A stretch of 64,000 nucleotides of DNA from Roridomyces roridus. Lineage: Eukaryota; Basidiomycota; Agaricomycetes; Agaricales; Mycenaceae. The stretch covers positions 682,001 to 746,000 of the forward strand of contig JARKIF010000028.1 in NCBI GenBank assembly GCA_029378245.1, read 5' to 3'. Within the stretch, counting starts at the first letter, position 1, and each line of letters starts with the position of its first letter. The notes beneath the pieces were generated by a model. That model was not told the DNA's origin and searched no databases. It saw only the letters and a program-made list of their open reading frames with translations. The position numbers and the translations under genes are program-made. Below, one piece after another: positions 44,024-55,640 of the stretch.

Positions 44024-44988
44024 ATGCCTTCCCTTCCTGCAGTCCAGAGCTCCAACGCTTCGTTCACACCCTCCTACCTCCCCGTCGCCGTTTTCCTCGG
44101 CGGCACCTCTGGGATCGGGCGCGGTACCGCTGAAGCATTCGCGCGCTACACGGGCGGCAACGCCCACATCATCCTCATCGGGCGCAACGCATCCGCCGCC
44201 ACCTCCATCCTCTCTTCCTTCCCAAAACCGACCTCCACCGAATCAGGGTGGAAACACGAGTTCATCGAGTGCGACGTTTCCTTGATCAAGAACGTCAACG
44301 CCACCGTCGCGTCCCTCCTCCCGCGTCTGCCGCGCGTCAACTTCCTCGTTTGCTCGTGCGGGATCTTCAGCTTTGATGACCGCAAGGATACGCCCGAGGG
44401 TCTGGATATCAAGCTCGCCGTGACGTACTACGCGCGCGCCGTGTTCATGATCAAACTACTCCCGGCCCTGGAGGCGGCGGCCAAGGCGGGCCAGCCCGCG
44501 AGCGTGCTCAATGTGCTCGCCGCGGGACACGGCTCGACTGTTGAGCTGGGCAACTTGGGATTGAAGAACGGGTACACTGGGATGCGGTCGATGCATGAGA
44601 GCGTGACGTATGTGGACCTCCTTCACGTAGTAAGTACACTCATCGAATGGATATTCCACCCAGATACTAAATAATTGGTCTCCAGGAGCTCTCCACTAAA
44701 CATCCGACCGTCGCATTCACACACACCTACCCAGGGTTCATCGACACCCCCATCGCACGCATAGCAGCCAAGTTGGTACCCTCGTGGGATATCAACAAAG
44801 CTGGGAACATTACCGACGCCGGTGAGGTTTCGCTGTACGCGCTCCTCACGGCTGCGCGCGGCAAGGCGCACATGAAAGGTGAAACATCGGATGATGCGGA
44901 GAAGCCACCGGTGTATGGGTATGGGTCGAGTGAGGAGAGTAGGGCGATGTTGGAGCATACGGAGGAGGTTATGAATTCGAATGTGTAA
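44024..44988 (+). CDS. SDR-type oxidoreductase lacking the usual YxxxK
   Basis: A Rossmann-fold short-chain dehydrogenase/reductase of 302 residues, two exons, intron 44630-44685. The N-terminal nucleotide-binding motif is clear (VFLGGTSGIGRGTAEAF, a T-G-x3-G-x-G variant), as are IILIGRNASAA and an acidic D in ECDVSLIKN. In place of N-N-A-G there is LVCSCGIFSF. In place of the catalytic Ser...Tyr-x3-Lys there is NVLAAGHGSTVELGNLGL, then NGYTGMRSMHESVTYVDLL, where the Lys is missing. The C-terminal half (FTHTYPGFIDTPI) is typical of a fungal SDR subgroup that shares this divergence. NAD(P) binding is likely but the reaction is unclear. Codons are strongly GC-ending, which supports expression. 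Confidence 0.82.
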
Positions 44989-46160
44989 ATTGTACTCGAG
45001 CTGTGGACATAGAATACATGAGTTGGCTCGTTCGATCCGAGCCCAGTCAATAGCCTTCGGGAATTACTAACCTTTTGGTGAGACCTAGATAGGCACACCT
45101 GCTCGACAGGTTATATACTCGTTGGACTCAGTAGTTATGAGCCCTTGGAACAGTCATCATGTTGTGGCGGGGAACAAGCATGCACTCCGATGAAGCCTCC
45201 ATGCAAAGTTTCTCCGATAAAGCCTCGGTTCGATTCCAGGGAACCATTCCTTTTCGTCCGCAACGGGGCTGCGGAGTCTTTGACCGCCGGTTGCTTTGCG
45301 ACTCTCGAACTCTCTCGAATAACCAACATGAACCGATTTCTCTCACCAGTCCTCTCCGCGGATCAATCAACATTGCTGATGTGTGTTTGTGGATCCTCGC
45401 TCAGAACGGAGGCAGAAGGAACGGAACGGAACGAACAATCGCGGATCGTTCGGAGGAGGGGAGATCTAAGACACGAGCGTGCTGCAACACGTGGCGCCCA
45501 TCGGGCGCCTCGCTTCGACTCGCCTGGCGGAGGTGTTTTGCTTGCCCCATAAAATTGACGTCTTCGTCGGTTGCGACTGTTGCGATGTTCGGAGACGTTC
45601 AGTCCTTCGGTGATTCGCCCGTGCGAAGTGAGCTCCGAGGAATCGGAAGACTTTTACGGGACCGTCTGATTGGTTGTGCACGCCGATCAATCCTGATGTG
45701 TGTTTTGCTTGTCCCATTAAATTGACGTCGTCGGCGGTTGCGATGCTCGGACACCTTTAGTCCGCAGCAGTCCGTCGGTGATTCGCCCGAAGTGAGCCCC
45801 GAGCAGTCGGAAGAGTTCCACGGGACCGTCTGATTGGCTGGTTAGCAGTTGCACGTTCTCTGTTACGCAAGGTTACGCACAACTATCACAAACGGTCCAC
45901 CGTGCCTGGCACTCTGCAACATGCGATCACACGGCTTCACACGGCCGGCAACTTGGTTTCTTCGTCAACACGTCGTTGAATCCCTCAATTCTCATTCATG
46001 TGTTTATAGCAAAAAAAATCTGAGTCAATACTTGAATGCATTCAAAATTTGCGTCCATTTCCCAAGCAAACAAGAATAATATTCGTAGGTATGAGTATTC
46101 TATATCCCCAACAACCACAACCTCAACGCTCGACGTCTCGTCCGAATTTAAAATTTAAAA
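44989..46160. repeat. intergenic with a 167-bp tandem duplication
   Basis: No gene seen. Positions about 45534-45676 and 45701-45838 are related head-to-tail copies with a period of about 167 bases. Both start GTTTTGCTTG.CCCAT.AA and end ACGGGACCGTCTGATTGG. Confidence 0.55.
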
Positions 46161-46485
46161 TTAGACAGAGGCAGTGGTGGCGAAAGGAATGGTGGTGGTG
46201 GGACTTTGGCTGGACGAACCAAAAACAATGAGCCAACACCCACGAAAGATGCCCAAAAAAGCACGTACGTCCAGGTGATAGTCGTCGTAGCGTCGACAAT
46301 GAAAGGTGCGACGTCGGTAACGGTTTTGAAGACTCTGGAAGAACAAGTGCTTAGAGACCACGAGCTCCCGTGGCAACATGGACTAACCTGGTCGCGGTAA
46401 ACACGGGCGGACGGGGAGCTTGCTTCTGGGCAGTGACGCCAACGAAGAGGAGGGCAGCGACCGAAAGGATGGATTTGAAGAGCAT
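46161..46485 (-). CDS. small secreted protein, 70 residues
   Basis: A short gene with three exons. The ATG at 46485 encodes a clear signal peptide (MLFKSILSVAALLFVGVTAQ). After cleavage about 50 residues remain, rich in Thr, Val and Pro (PRPPVFTATRVFKTVTD, ATTTITWTQSPTTTIPF), with no cysteine. Two GT-AG introns keep phase to TAA 46161-46163. I do not recognise a family. It is divergent from the laccase gene, with 335 bp between the two ATGs, so both may answer to the same signals. Being small, secreted and Thr-rich it could be a cell-wall or effector-like peptide, but that is only a class description. Confidence 0.65.
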
Positions 46486-46820
46486 GTTTGGTTTGGGTGG
46501 AGTGGGCGGGAGCTGACGGGTAGATACCGGTCGTCGACTTATAAGAAGGGATGAGACGATCAAGTTCTGCAATATTCAGGAGCGTGGCATCGGTGATGCG
46601 TCCAGTCGGAACAAGGGGCTTTCGCGTACGTAGTCATCGGCCAACTTCTCCGAGATAGAATCTGATAGAATGGCATGACATCTTTGATCGTGCTTGTGTA
46701 CATGTCCGAGAAATATCTCCATTTTTTGAGTCTCAAACGCGAGTGGGATGCGGCATAAAAGCTCCGCGCGAAGTTCGATCCCCTCATTCTCTCCCGTCGG
46801 TTTTCCTTCGTCAAGTTGGG
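46486..46820. promoter_or_regulatory. shared promoter region of secreted peptide and laccase
   Basis: This 335-bp stretch lies between divergent start codons. On the laccase side CATAAAAGC at about 46754 is a likely TATA element, about 65 bp before the ATG. On the other side CTTATAAG at about 46538-46545 is palindromic and could serve as TATA for the peptide gene. Confidence 0.5.
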
Positions 46821-49240
46821 ATGGTTGTCGCTGCTCTCCTTTCACTTTCCTTGGCCTCTGCTGCCGCCGCCGTTTCCATTGGTCCTACCACCGACCTTGT
46901 ACGTCGCGCTCCCTCTCACTTGCATGCGAGGCGCGACTCTGACGCGAACGAAACAGAACATCGTCAACGCTGTCGTCGCTCCCGATGGTTTCAACCGCTC
47001 GTACGCCGTGTGCGCGGTAACCTTCGTTCAAGCTGACCTACTTTCTTCTCCAGTGCCGTGCTCGCCAACGGACTCGTCCCCGGGCCCACTATCATTGCCA
47101 ACAAGGGCGATACCTTCTCCATCAACGTCGTAGACGGTCTCACCGACAACACCATGCTGCGGTCCACCAGTATCGTGAGTCGGCCTGTATTCTCCGTCCG
47201 CGTGTTTACTGACTATTATTTCAGCATTGGCACGGATTCTTCCAGGCCAACAACAGCTGGGCCGATGGGTGCGTTAATTCTCTCCTCAAATGTCATCCCT
47301 TCCGTGTGGCTGATCTGTCTAAAAAGTCCTTCGTTCGTGAACCAATGCCCCATCGCCGCCAACAACTCTTTCCTCTACACGTTCCCCACCAAGGACCAGG
47401 CCGGTACTTTCTGTGAGTCTGGATTCATCTCTCCATGCGATGTTTCTTGAGCTGACGGAATGTAGGGTACCACAGCCATCTGTCGACGCAGTACTGCGAT
47501 GGTTTGCGTGGCGCGATGGTCGTCTATGATCCGGAGGATCCCCATCTCTCGATGTATGGTGAGTGGCGAGATGCTTCCTCCCTGATCTTCGGTGCTGATC
47601 TGAGTCGCTAGACGTTGACGACGGTACGTCCGCTTCCACCTGGCTACCTTGCGGTTTTTGATCAAGTGCAGACTCGACTGTCATCACGATCGCTGACTGG
47701 TGCGTATTCCAAAAATATACTTCCGCGTTTGCTTCCGCGGAACTCATTTCACTTCAGGTATCACGGCCCCGCCTCGACCCTCGGTGCTGTCCCCGTACGT
47801 ATATCTATCGCAAATTCCCCTCTCGTTTATTCACAGTCTCCCAGACCCTCATCTCGACGCTGATCAACGGTCTCGGACGTTATGCCGGCGGCCCGACCTC
47901 CGAACTCGCCGTCATCACCGTCACCAAGGGACTGCGCTATCGGTATGTATATTCCTTATCGTGTTGGAGACCTCACCTCAAGCCGATCAAACAGTTTCCG
48001 CCTCGTCAACATTGCTTGCGACCCCAACTTCATCTTCACCATCGACCAGCACGACTTTACCATCATCGAAGTCGACTCGGTGAACCACGAGCCTCTCGGT
48101 GTCGACGCGATCCAAATCTGTACGCTCCCTCCCATCTTCCTGTATTCATGCAATTAACCAAAGAAACAGACGCCGGCCAGCGCTACTCTTTCGTCCTCAC
48201 CGCCGACCAGGCCATCGGCAACTACTGGATCCGCACCGTCGCTAACGGTGGCACGGCCGGTTTCGACAACGGCATCAACTCGGCTATCCTCCGTTACGTC
48301 GCCGCGGCCATCGCTGACCCCACCACCACTGTGGAAACCTCGACCAACGCCCTCGTCGAGCAGAACCTCCACCCACTCAATGGCCCCGCCGTTCCTGGCC
48401 AGCCTGTCCCCGGTGGCGCTGATATCACGCTCAACTTGGCTATTGCGTTGGATTTTACCACCTTCACATTCACCGTGAATGGCGTTGTGAGTAATCAATC
48501 GCTTTGCTGTGGTTGCTAGGAGGAAATGTGGTGCTGATTCGTTGGATTCTTTCTAGTCCTTCGTGCCCCCGACTGTCCCCGTCCTGCTCCAGATCCTCAG
48601 CGGTGCTCAGGCCGCGACCGACCTCCTTCCTTCCGGAAGTGTGTATGTTCTTCCCCCGAACAAGGTCGTCGAGATTTCCGTCCCCGGTGGCTCTCCCGGT
48701 GCTCCCCACCCCTTCCACTTGCACGGCGTGCGTCTCTCTTCTCTCCATTCATAATTTCTATTGTTGAAGTCGACTCTTTGAATGTAGCACAACTTCCACG
48801 TCGTCCGCAGTGCCGGTAACTCGAGCTACAACTTTGTCAACCCCGTGCGTCGCTGTTGCATTTTCTTTTTTTTCCTATTCCCACTGATCAATCTCCAGCC
48901 GATCCGCGACGTCGTCTCCACCGGTCCTGCGACCACCGACAACGTCACCTTCCGTTTCGTCACTGACAACGCCGGTCCCTGGTTCCTCCACTGTACGTTC
49001 CCCACTTTTGCCTAGATTGAGTTCTCCTGATGATTGGTCGTGCAGGCCACATTGATTTCCATCTCGAAATCGGTCTCGCTATCGTCTTTGCCGAGGACAC
49101 CAACACGGTTTCCAAGTCGACTCAGCCCGGTACGTCCCACCCGTGTCTCTTGTCCGACCCTACTGACGCGCCGTGTGATTTCAGCTGCTTGGGACCAGCT
49201 GTGCCCCATCTACGACGCGCTGACTCCCGACCAGCTTTAA
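46821..49240 (+). CDS. lcc: laccase (multicopper oxidase)
   Basis: A secreted blue multicopper oxidase that oxidises phenols and reduces oxygen to water. Seventeen exons sum to 1,545 bases, 514 residues, a normal length. The ATG at 46821 starts a short signal peptide ([18 protein letters not shown]). The four copper motifs are complete: [49 protein letters not shown] and [18 protein letters not shown]. The residue ten after the type-1 copper Cys is Leu, where high-potential mushroom laccases usually have Phe. Exon 7 (47612-47623) is only 12 bases long. The acceptor of intron 9 is best placed at 47844, because the earlier AG breaks the frame. No break is seen, so the enzyme should be functional. 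Confidence 0.95.
47612..47623 (+). other. lcc: 12-nt laccase micro-exon
   Basis: Bounded by CTAG at 47611 and GTACGT at 47624. It encodes DVDD between the segments ending LSMY and starting STVITIADW. Omitting it keeps the frame but removes four acidic-rich residues. Confidence 0.75.
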
Positions 49241-50159
49241 AAATGAACCCCATAGATGATTTTCTCTTTTTTTTGAAGGGTTGGGTGGGTTGAATTGAGC
49301 TTGATTGCTGCTGACGGACTGCGGTACTTACTACCGAACAGCTTTGAACCCGCAACTCACGCGGTGTCTGTCGTTTTTTGTGCATATTTAATACTTAATC
49401 CGAATCCAAATCCAAAGGCTGTACTCATCTGTTTGAGCTCCTTTGTTTATTTGCCCTCATCTGAGCCTCGGCCATCACATGACAAATCGTTCTCTCTTCT
49501 TACGGCCACGACGATTTCTCGAAATCAAACATCCGGTTCTACCCATGGTTTCAAGATAACGCGATACTTACCCTCTACCCGCGCCGTCAGCCAGCCTGCC
49601 ATACCGTATCATCCCGAGCTCGCTGGCATCCTCTGACAGACAGGCAGATCTAATGAGTCTCTGCCAATCTGCTAATCGATCCTGGAGCTGCAATCCGTCC
49701 GTGGCACACAACCTCGAGCTCGTGCGGTTGAGATCGCAAGACTTGAGGTCTCCGTCTTTGGTGGCTGTAATCCCTGGGCCCCTGCGCGTGCCAGGAACGA
49801 TTGAGCGTATCCAGAATCAAGACTCGATGATCATCTCCTGCTCAACCGGACAAGTTGACCTGCCACAAGCGTTCAAATGTCACTCCTACTGTCGCTTGGC
49901 AGATGCCCGACGCCGTCAAAGGTGAACAAAACAGCGAAAACACTACGGGTCTGTTAGCTTCTTTGCGGTGATTGACGGAGTCTGAATGTACGCACCTGGA
50001 TGAGTACTCTGACTCGGGACTGATCTCTTCCAGTACAACGTCGACAGCCGACTTGCAGCCGACAACTTTCACTTGAAAGGCTATTTTCGAAACTCGCGCC
50101 AACGGCTCCCACTGTCTACGTCAATGAGATAGATTTGCCTGCCACGGTCAAATACGTCG
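49241..50159. other. intergenic, no gene seen
   Basis: The laccase 3' side and GATA-gene 5' side. Open frames up to 113 codons have no domain. The last few hundred bases may hold untranslated exon sequence of the GATA gene. Confidence 0.4.
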
Positions 50160-51111
50160 ATGTCCAACGCTCCGCACTGGGATTCTGGAACAACAAGTCT
50201 TTCTGGTCCCTGCGACTTGTATAAATGCAAGCCACGAGCGCTGTACCTCGACCAGTGGATCAGTATGAGCAACGCTAACTACGGGTCGAATTCTGAAAAA
50301 TCCTCGGGCTACATCCCCGCCCCGTATAATCCTCTGCCCGATGCAGGGATTTCGTGTGAGTATCCAATGCCCTTCCGTAATTCGCTGAGGGATGATTCTC
50401 GCGCGCGTAGCTCCTGATGGTAGCCAGAATGTGCCGGGTTCAGAAGGGACGGACACAGGACCACACGCGCAGCCCCATTTCGGAACCGGGGCGAAAGCTG
50501 AAGCAATCCAACACTCCAATGCAATGCAGTACGTCACGGGACAGTACCCGATATCGACTCAGTGGGCTGGGGTACCCGCTACACACCAGCCTTCTTCAAG
50601 TTCCGACTACGAGCGATACATGTCGATCGGCGTTGGTGCAGGGATGGCCCCTTCCTACGGCGGTGTCTCGGGTGCACAGCAGCATCAGTATATTTCCACT
50701 ACCGCAGGGCACACAGTGCCGTACCCTCTAGCTGCCCCACCCCCGCTCAAACAATGCCGCAACTGCGGGACGCTCAACACTCCTCTCTGGCGGCGCGACC
50801 CGAGCACTCATGAACCGCTCTGCAACGCCTGTGGACTGTACCGTGGGCAACGCCGTGCATCTCGACCACAGGAACTTATTCAAGCGGAACGCGACCAATA
50901 TGATATTTCGGAGGGGAGCTCAAGCAGCACTGCGGACGGGCCGGAGTGCAGTCATTGTCATACGCGTCAGACGAGCGTGTGGAGACGTGATAAGGAGGGC
51001 AATCAGCTGTGTAATGCTTGTGGAGTTTATCAGCGGCTGAGGGGGGTGCCGAGACCGCTTGAGCTGAGGCGGAATAAGCCCAAGCCGAGGGCGAAGCACT
51101 CGCAGGCGTAG
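50160..51111 (+). CDS. GATA-type transcription factor with two zinc fingers
   Basis: A nuclear DNA-binding regulator of 298 residues; two exons (intron 50356-50410) sum to 897 bases. The first 180 residues are Ser/Gln/Tyr/Pro-rich and disordered. Two type-IV zinc fingers follow: CRNCGTLNTPLWRRD to LCNACG (C-x2-C-x18-C-x2-C) and CSHCHTRQTSVWRRDKE to LCNACG (C-x2-C-x17-C-x2-C). Each has the basic tail after the last Cys (QRRASRP and QRLRGVPRPLELR), and the protein ends in a basic KPKPRAKHSQA. All eight zinc ligands are present. Two-finger fungal GATA factors include iron-response repressors, but the Cys-rich linker typical of those is absent here, so the target pathway is open. Confidence 0.9.
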
Positions 51112-53554
51112 AGGTTGATTGTTCGATGCCTTGTTATGACTATCAGCGAATGTGAAGTTGCAAACAATGGTTCTGTACTTTGCAACGCAACCCCCATGTA
51201 TTCGAATAGCTTTCCACTGCTCAAAATGGCATTCCCATACTACGGGTTTGAAACTCATTTATTTGGAATGTGAAAGGCCGATTTTCGGCTCTGATCTGGA
51301 GCTGAGCTAAACCCAATGTATCAAATTGAATTTCGGCCCGGCCGTATCTGTTCATCAACCTTTCGGAAGGGCGGCTAACTAAAACGGGCGTTTTATTCCT
51401 GAACTGCTGCTGTGAATGGCACCCTTTTTGATCGGTTGTCCACTTCTTTCCCCGTATGTGTAAAGCTTCTTTCGACCTCCTCTCTCATAAAGCTGTAAGG
51501 CCGACGAGCGGCACGTCACGAACATCAGCACGCTGTGCAGTCAGGGGGGTCCTAATTGCTCGGTGGAATAATATGTGGCTGCCAGTGAGAGAATGTAGTT
51601 TAGTCCAATCACCGGCGAGTATGTCATTGTGCGCAGGTCCCTCATGGTGGAATTATCGGAAATTCCCAATGTAGTGCAGAGTAGCTATTGACATGAGGGC
51701 AGGTTTTCAATGGCTCTCAATGGGAAAAAGTGCACAACAGAAACGGAAGGCCTGACACTTGTTCTTCAATTGGATGCATATTCGTAGTTCAAAATGTTTC
51801 CCAAGTACGAACACCAGAGACAGGGAGCCAGACGCGGCAAACTTTCAATGTGCATTTTCTGGTGGTCTGCAGCATCAGGCGCAATCTTGAGAACAGCCTT
51901 TGCCGTACCAGAAGCCGAAGTGGATTGCTCTGATATCGGGCGGCGTACAACCTGAGAGCGATCATTCACATACACAGTGTACTCAGTACATGCACCTGTC
52001 GTGGTGGCGAAGTGTGCGGCGACACCGGGTTAGATTCAGACCAGCGTGGGGGATAGAAGGCAATTCCAAAGATATTTGTATTTTACCCAAGTCAGAATGA
52101 AAGAAGGATATAGGCGACCAAGTCACATGGTGTCCGAGTAACATATCCAGCAATATGTTCACAGAAGGCAATGAATTCAAAGAGGCAGAACTGGGGGCAG
52201 CTGACGAGCTTGGGCGCCATAGGTTCGCGACACACACAGCCGCGTTCGGGAGATTCAAGGTAGAATTGTGAGCGTGGGTGCGACGTGGTAAGCATAGTAC
52301 GTACTTTGTGAGGAGAGCGTCAACGGCGTTCACAGTGTCGACACCTATCGCATCCGAGAACCAGACACTGGAAGTGAGAATAAATTACTGATGGGACTGT
52401 AGAAAGGAGGACACCTCTGGCCATCGTCCCGGGAAAGAGCTGGCAGATCAACTGATGTGCGACACAGGCTTGATAGCTCCGGATGGCACTGATCGGACAC
52501 AGAAGGGCACAAAAAGCATTGAGCCCTAATGAGCCACTTTAAAGGGTAGAGTGCGTTGATATAAAGTCAAGACCACCAGTCGGTAAGCCTTCTGCCAAGC
52601 AGAAAAGGGGTGACCGAGAGGAGGACAACTGTTGGCAACAGTCGGACTTCACGGACTTCACGGAGGTAATTCCTAATATGGTAGGGAGGACCATGTAAGC
52701 AGCGATCAATCAGTGTCGTAGATCAATTGATCTGCCAGCTCTTGGTCCCGGGTGTTCCGTGCTCGACCATAGGTTGAAGGACACATCAGGCAGTGTTTGC
52801 CGACAGAAATTGATGGTTTGACGGAGTGTGAGGCACGAGTGCTCCACAAAACCGAGTTTGTGGATCAGCAACCGTCACCACATCACGTTGTCACGTTGCT
52901 CTTTGTCTCGAGCCACCTCGCACGCTGGCATCGTCGCCCTCGGCGGCGCCGTTCTTTTTGTGCCTCTGACGTGCGAGGTGGCTCGAGTGCTTCCTCTTCC
53001 TCTTCTCGTCGCCTTCCTTCTCTCTGCTACTCCTCAAGCCATTGCCTAGGGTTTTTCGGGTGCTGCACTCTCGCGCTACTAGTGATTTGGGTGCGTCTTT
53101 GCGCGCCGACCGCCTGAATGATGATTTCTGACCTCACTATTACCTCCCTCTCCTTCCACACCGGAGTCCTCTGTACTCGCCGTGCTGCTGCTGCCATCTA
53201 CCCACGGCTTGGGCCATCCCGATTCGTAGTCGCCCGCTGCCCGTTACACGTTACACGTTGCCGTCACTACCTCCTGTATCCTCACATCAATATCGTCACT
53301 TCCCAATGAACTCTGCTTTTTGGCACCCCTCCGTCGTGTCTTTGTGTCCGTCCTGTGCTGCCTCCCGCATTGTGAATCCTTGCGTCCGCGTCTTGGGTCC
53401 CTCTGTTATTGTTCCATCTTTGTGTTCGTCCTGCGTCCCTCCTGTCTGATCGCGACTCGTCGCTCCTCTTGTTTCGATCCCGCGCGTAGCGATTCTGTCT
53501 TCTCGACCCACCACTGCGGCTCTGTTTCCTGAACCCGCGCGTAGCCGCTCTGTT
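51112..53554. other. gene-free stretch
   Basis: No supportable gene. A Cys-containing minus-strand frame near 51980-52330 and another near 51766-51960 have protein-like composition but no start, no domain and no joinable introns. Confidence 0.35.
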
Positions 53555-53890
53555 TTTCTGAACGTGCGTTGCGCTTGATCCCGCTGTTGCGGTTCTGTTC
53601 TGCCATCCCGCTGTGTGCGGTTCTGCTCTGCTATCCCGCTGCGTGCGGTTTCTGCTTTTCGACCCCGCTGTGTGCGGTTCTGTTCTGCTATCCCGCTGCG
53701 TGCGGTTCTGTCCGCTGCATGTGGTTTCTGCTATCCCGCTGCGTGCGGTTCTGTCTTCAACCCCGCTGTGTGCGGTTTCTGCTATCCTGCTGCGTGCAGT
53801 TCTGTTTTCGACCCCGCCGCGTGCAATTCTGTTTTTGACCCCGCCGTGTGCGGTTCTGTTTTCAAGCCCGCCGCGTGCGGCTCTGTTTAT
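53555..53890. repeat. minisatellite, unit about 27-30 bp, about 12 copies
   Basis: Tandem copies of a unit with consensus CCCGCTGYGTGCGGTTCTG followed by a variable pyrimidine-rich spacer. Unit lengths vary mostly between 27 and 31. A minus-strand frame of 211 codons (53282-53917) and plus-strand frames stay open through it. Confidence 0.8.
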
Positions 53891-54600
53891 CGAGTTTGTG
53901 GTTTGTACTCGTAACACCGCTGTTGCTGTTCATGCTGTGTGCCTCCGTGAGTCATCTGTTGTCCTCCTCCTAGGGTGTTTGGGGTTCCTGCGCGGATGCG
54001 TCGTCAACAACTCCTAATGGTTTGGGGTCCGCGCTGAAACCCTGTGTTGCGTCGGGAGCCGAGGCTGCTGCCCGGGCTGATGGTGGCCTCGGCATCCTCC
54101 CAACCCTCTGCTGACTCTGTGTTTGTTTTCTGCCACCAAGGTGCGAGCGCAATCCACAAAGACACCCAGTTGCGTCCCAGAACAAGATAGCAAGACAGTT
54201 CAGGTACCACCGAGGCAGTCAGAGGCATAGAATGGACGGTGTCCGCAGAAGGAAGAGTCAGGATGCCCGAAGCCACGGATTGGGGAGCAGCGACACCGGA
54301 GCTGAGAATCCATTCGAGAGCAACCAGAGATTCGTTGGAGGACAGATTGAAACTCAAGTATCGAGAGTGACTGGCCGAAGAGAGTCGCAGTGGAAGGCAT
54401 TGTGAAGATGGGAGCAGGAAGCAAGAGAGTCTCGACGGTAAACGATGGGAAACAGACGTCAAGGTGGAGCCACTGGAGCTGATCCGGGACAAGGATGATG
54501 CCGACCGACGGCAGGAGCATGCTGCCAAAACGAAAAATCAGGCGCCCTAAGACCCTTACCTAACGGTAGCGGGAATCTGGCCCAGCAGCCAATGATCCCC
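53891..54600. other. no gene seen
   Basis: A 174-codon minus-strand frame (54004-54528) is Ser/Leu-rich without a recognisable domain. Confidence 0.3.
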
Positions 54601-55640
54601 CCCCAGATGTATGTTCATTTTTTCACATGAAAACCTGCAAGTCAACAGCATTTTGGGCCACATGTGCCGCCTGCTCGAGGCAACATGTTAACATATGCTT
54701 GCCGGGAGATGTACTGTTTATCTTGGCCTCACAGCTATTATGTTTGAGGGTCCTTGGTGGACAAAACCTGGAATTGTGCAGGCATGTGTGGTTCTTTCTT
54801 CAAATCTCAACAAAAGTCTCAAGATCTTGAAAGATTTGGCTCATTTTGAAAGTTGAATCAAGTTCTTGCAACATCCATTGATATCTTGCTAGTTTTTGCA
54901 CGATGTGGTATTTCAAGCAGGGTTCAAGTGATATTTTCTGCACTGCAAGGATGCAAGATCTTGTGAGTCAGACAACAAGTGGAAACAGATAAAAAATTGA
55001 CACTGGAATCAAAAATTCTGTGGTGTGTCACAAGATCTTGGAAGGTTAAAGGCGGCAAGTGTCGCAGTAAATCCCACATGCCAATCAATGATTTTCTGAT
55101 TGCCCCCCACTCAGGCTGTTGATCCGTTGGCAGCCGAACCGCCAGGAAACTGATAGATCACACTTTTGCGCCCTTCAACATAAATGATTGATCACAGTAT
55201 GCGGCTTGAGCTCGGCCACCACGGCACCACCAACTCTGGTGAGATCTTGCATCCCTATTAGACTCAATGGGCCATATTTTGACTTTCAATCCTTCAAAAT
55301 CTTTGAACATTCGCTGCAAATCAGTGGAGTCAAAATGAGTCAGTGGAACTTGCACAAACTTTCAAGGTCCTGGGGGGAGAAAATTCACAAGATCTTGCAA
55401 GATGATGGTAAAATAATGCCAGGGAAAGTTGACAATCATCCAATATCTTCCAAGATCTTGAACAAACTGGAAAATCTTGCCAAATCTTGCAAGATCTTCG
55501 AAGATGTCACGGAAATGATGGTGCTGGCAACAAGAAAACACCTTTTGTCCACCAAGGGCCTTCATAATTATGCCCAAGTGGGTTCCCTTTGATCCACCGG
55601 CCTTCCTCGTGTTTCGTTCAACAGCCCTAGCACTGCCCAA
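54601..55640. repeat. AT-rich region with repeated palindrome CAAGATCTTG
   Basis: The 10-base palindrome CAAGATCTTG occurs exactly at 54820, 54954, 55031, 55388 and 55451, with several near matches (AAATCTTGC, GATCTTCGAAGATG). No gene is seen. Confidence 0.65.

Noticed and set aside
51983..52333. Cys-containing minus-strand ORF as a secreted protein gene
   Set aside because: No signal peptide or start codon in context, and neighbouring frames cannot be joined by introns in phase.
54820..55460. CRISPR-like array from regularly repeated CAAGATCTTG
   Set aside because: Spacing is irregular, the word is a 10-base palindrome, and the genome is clearly eukaryotic.
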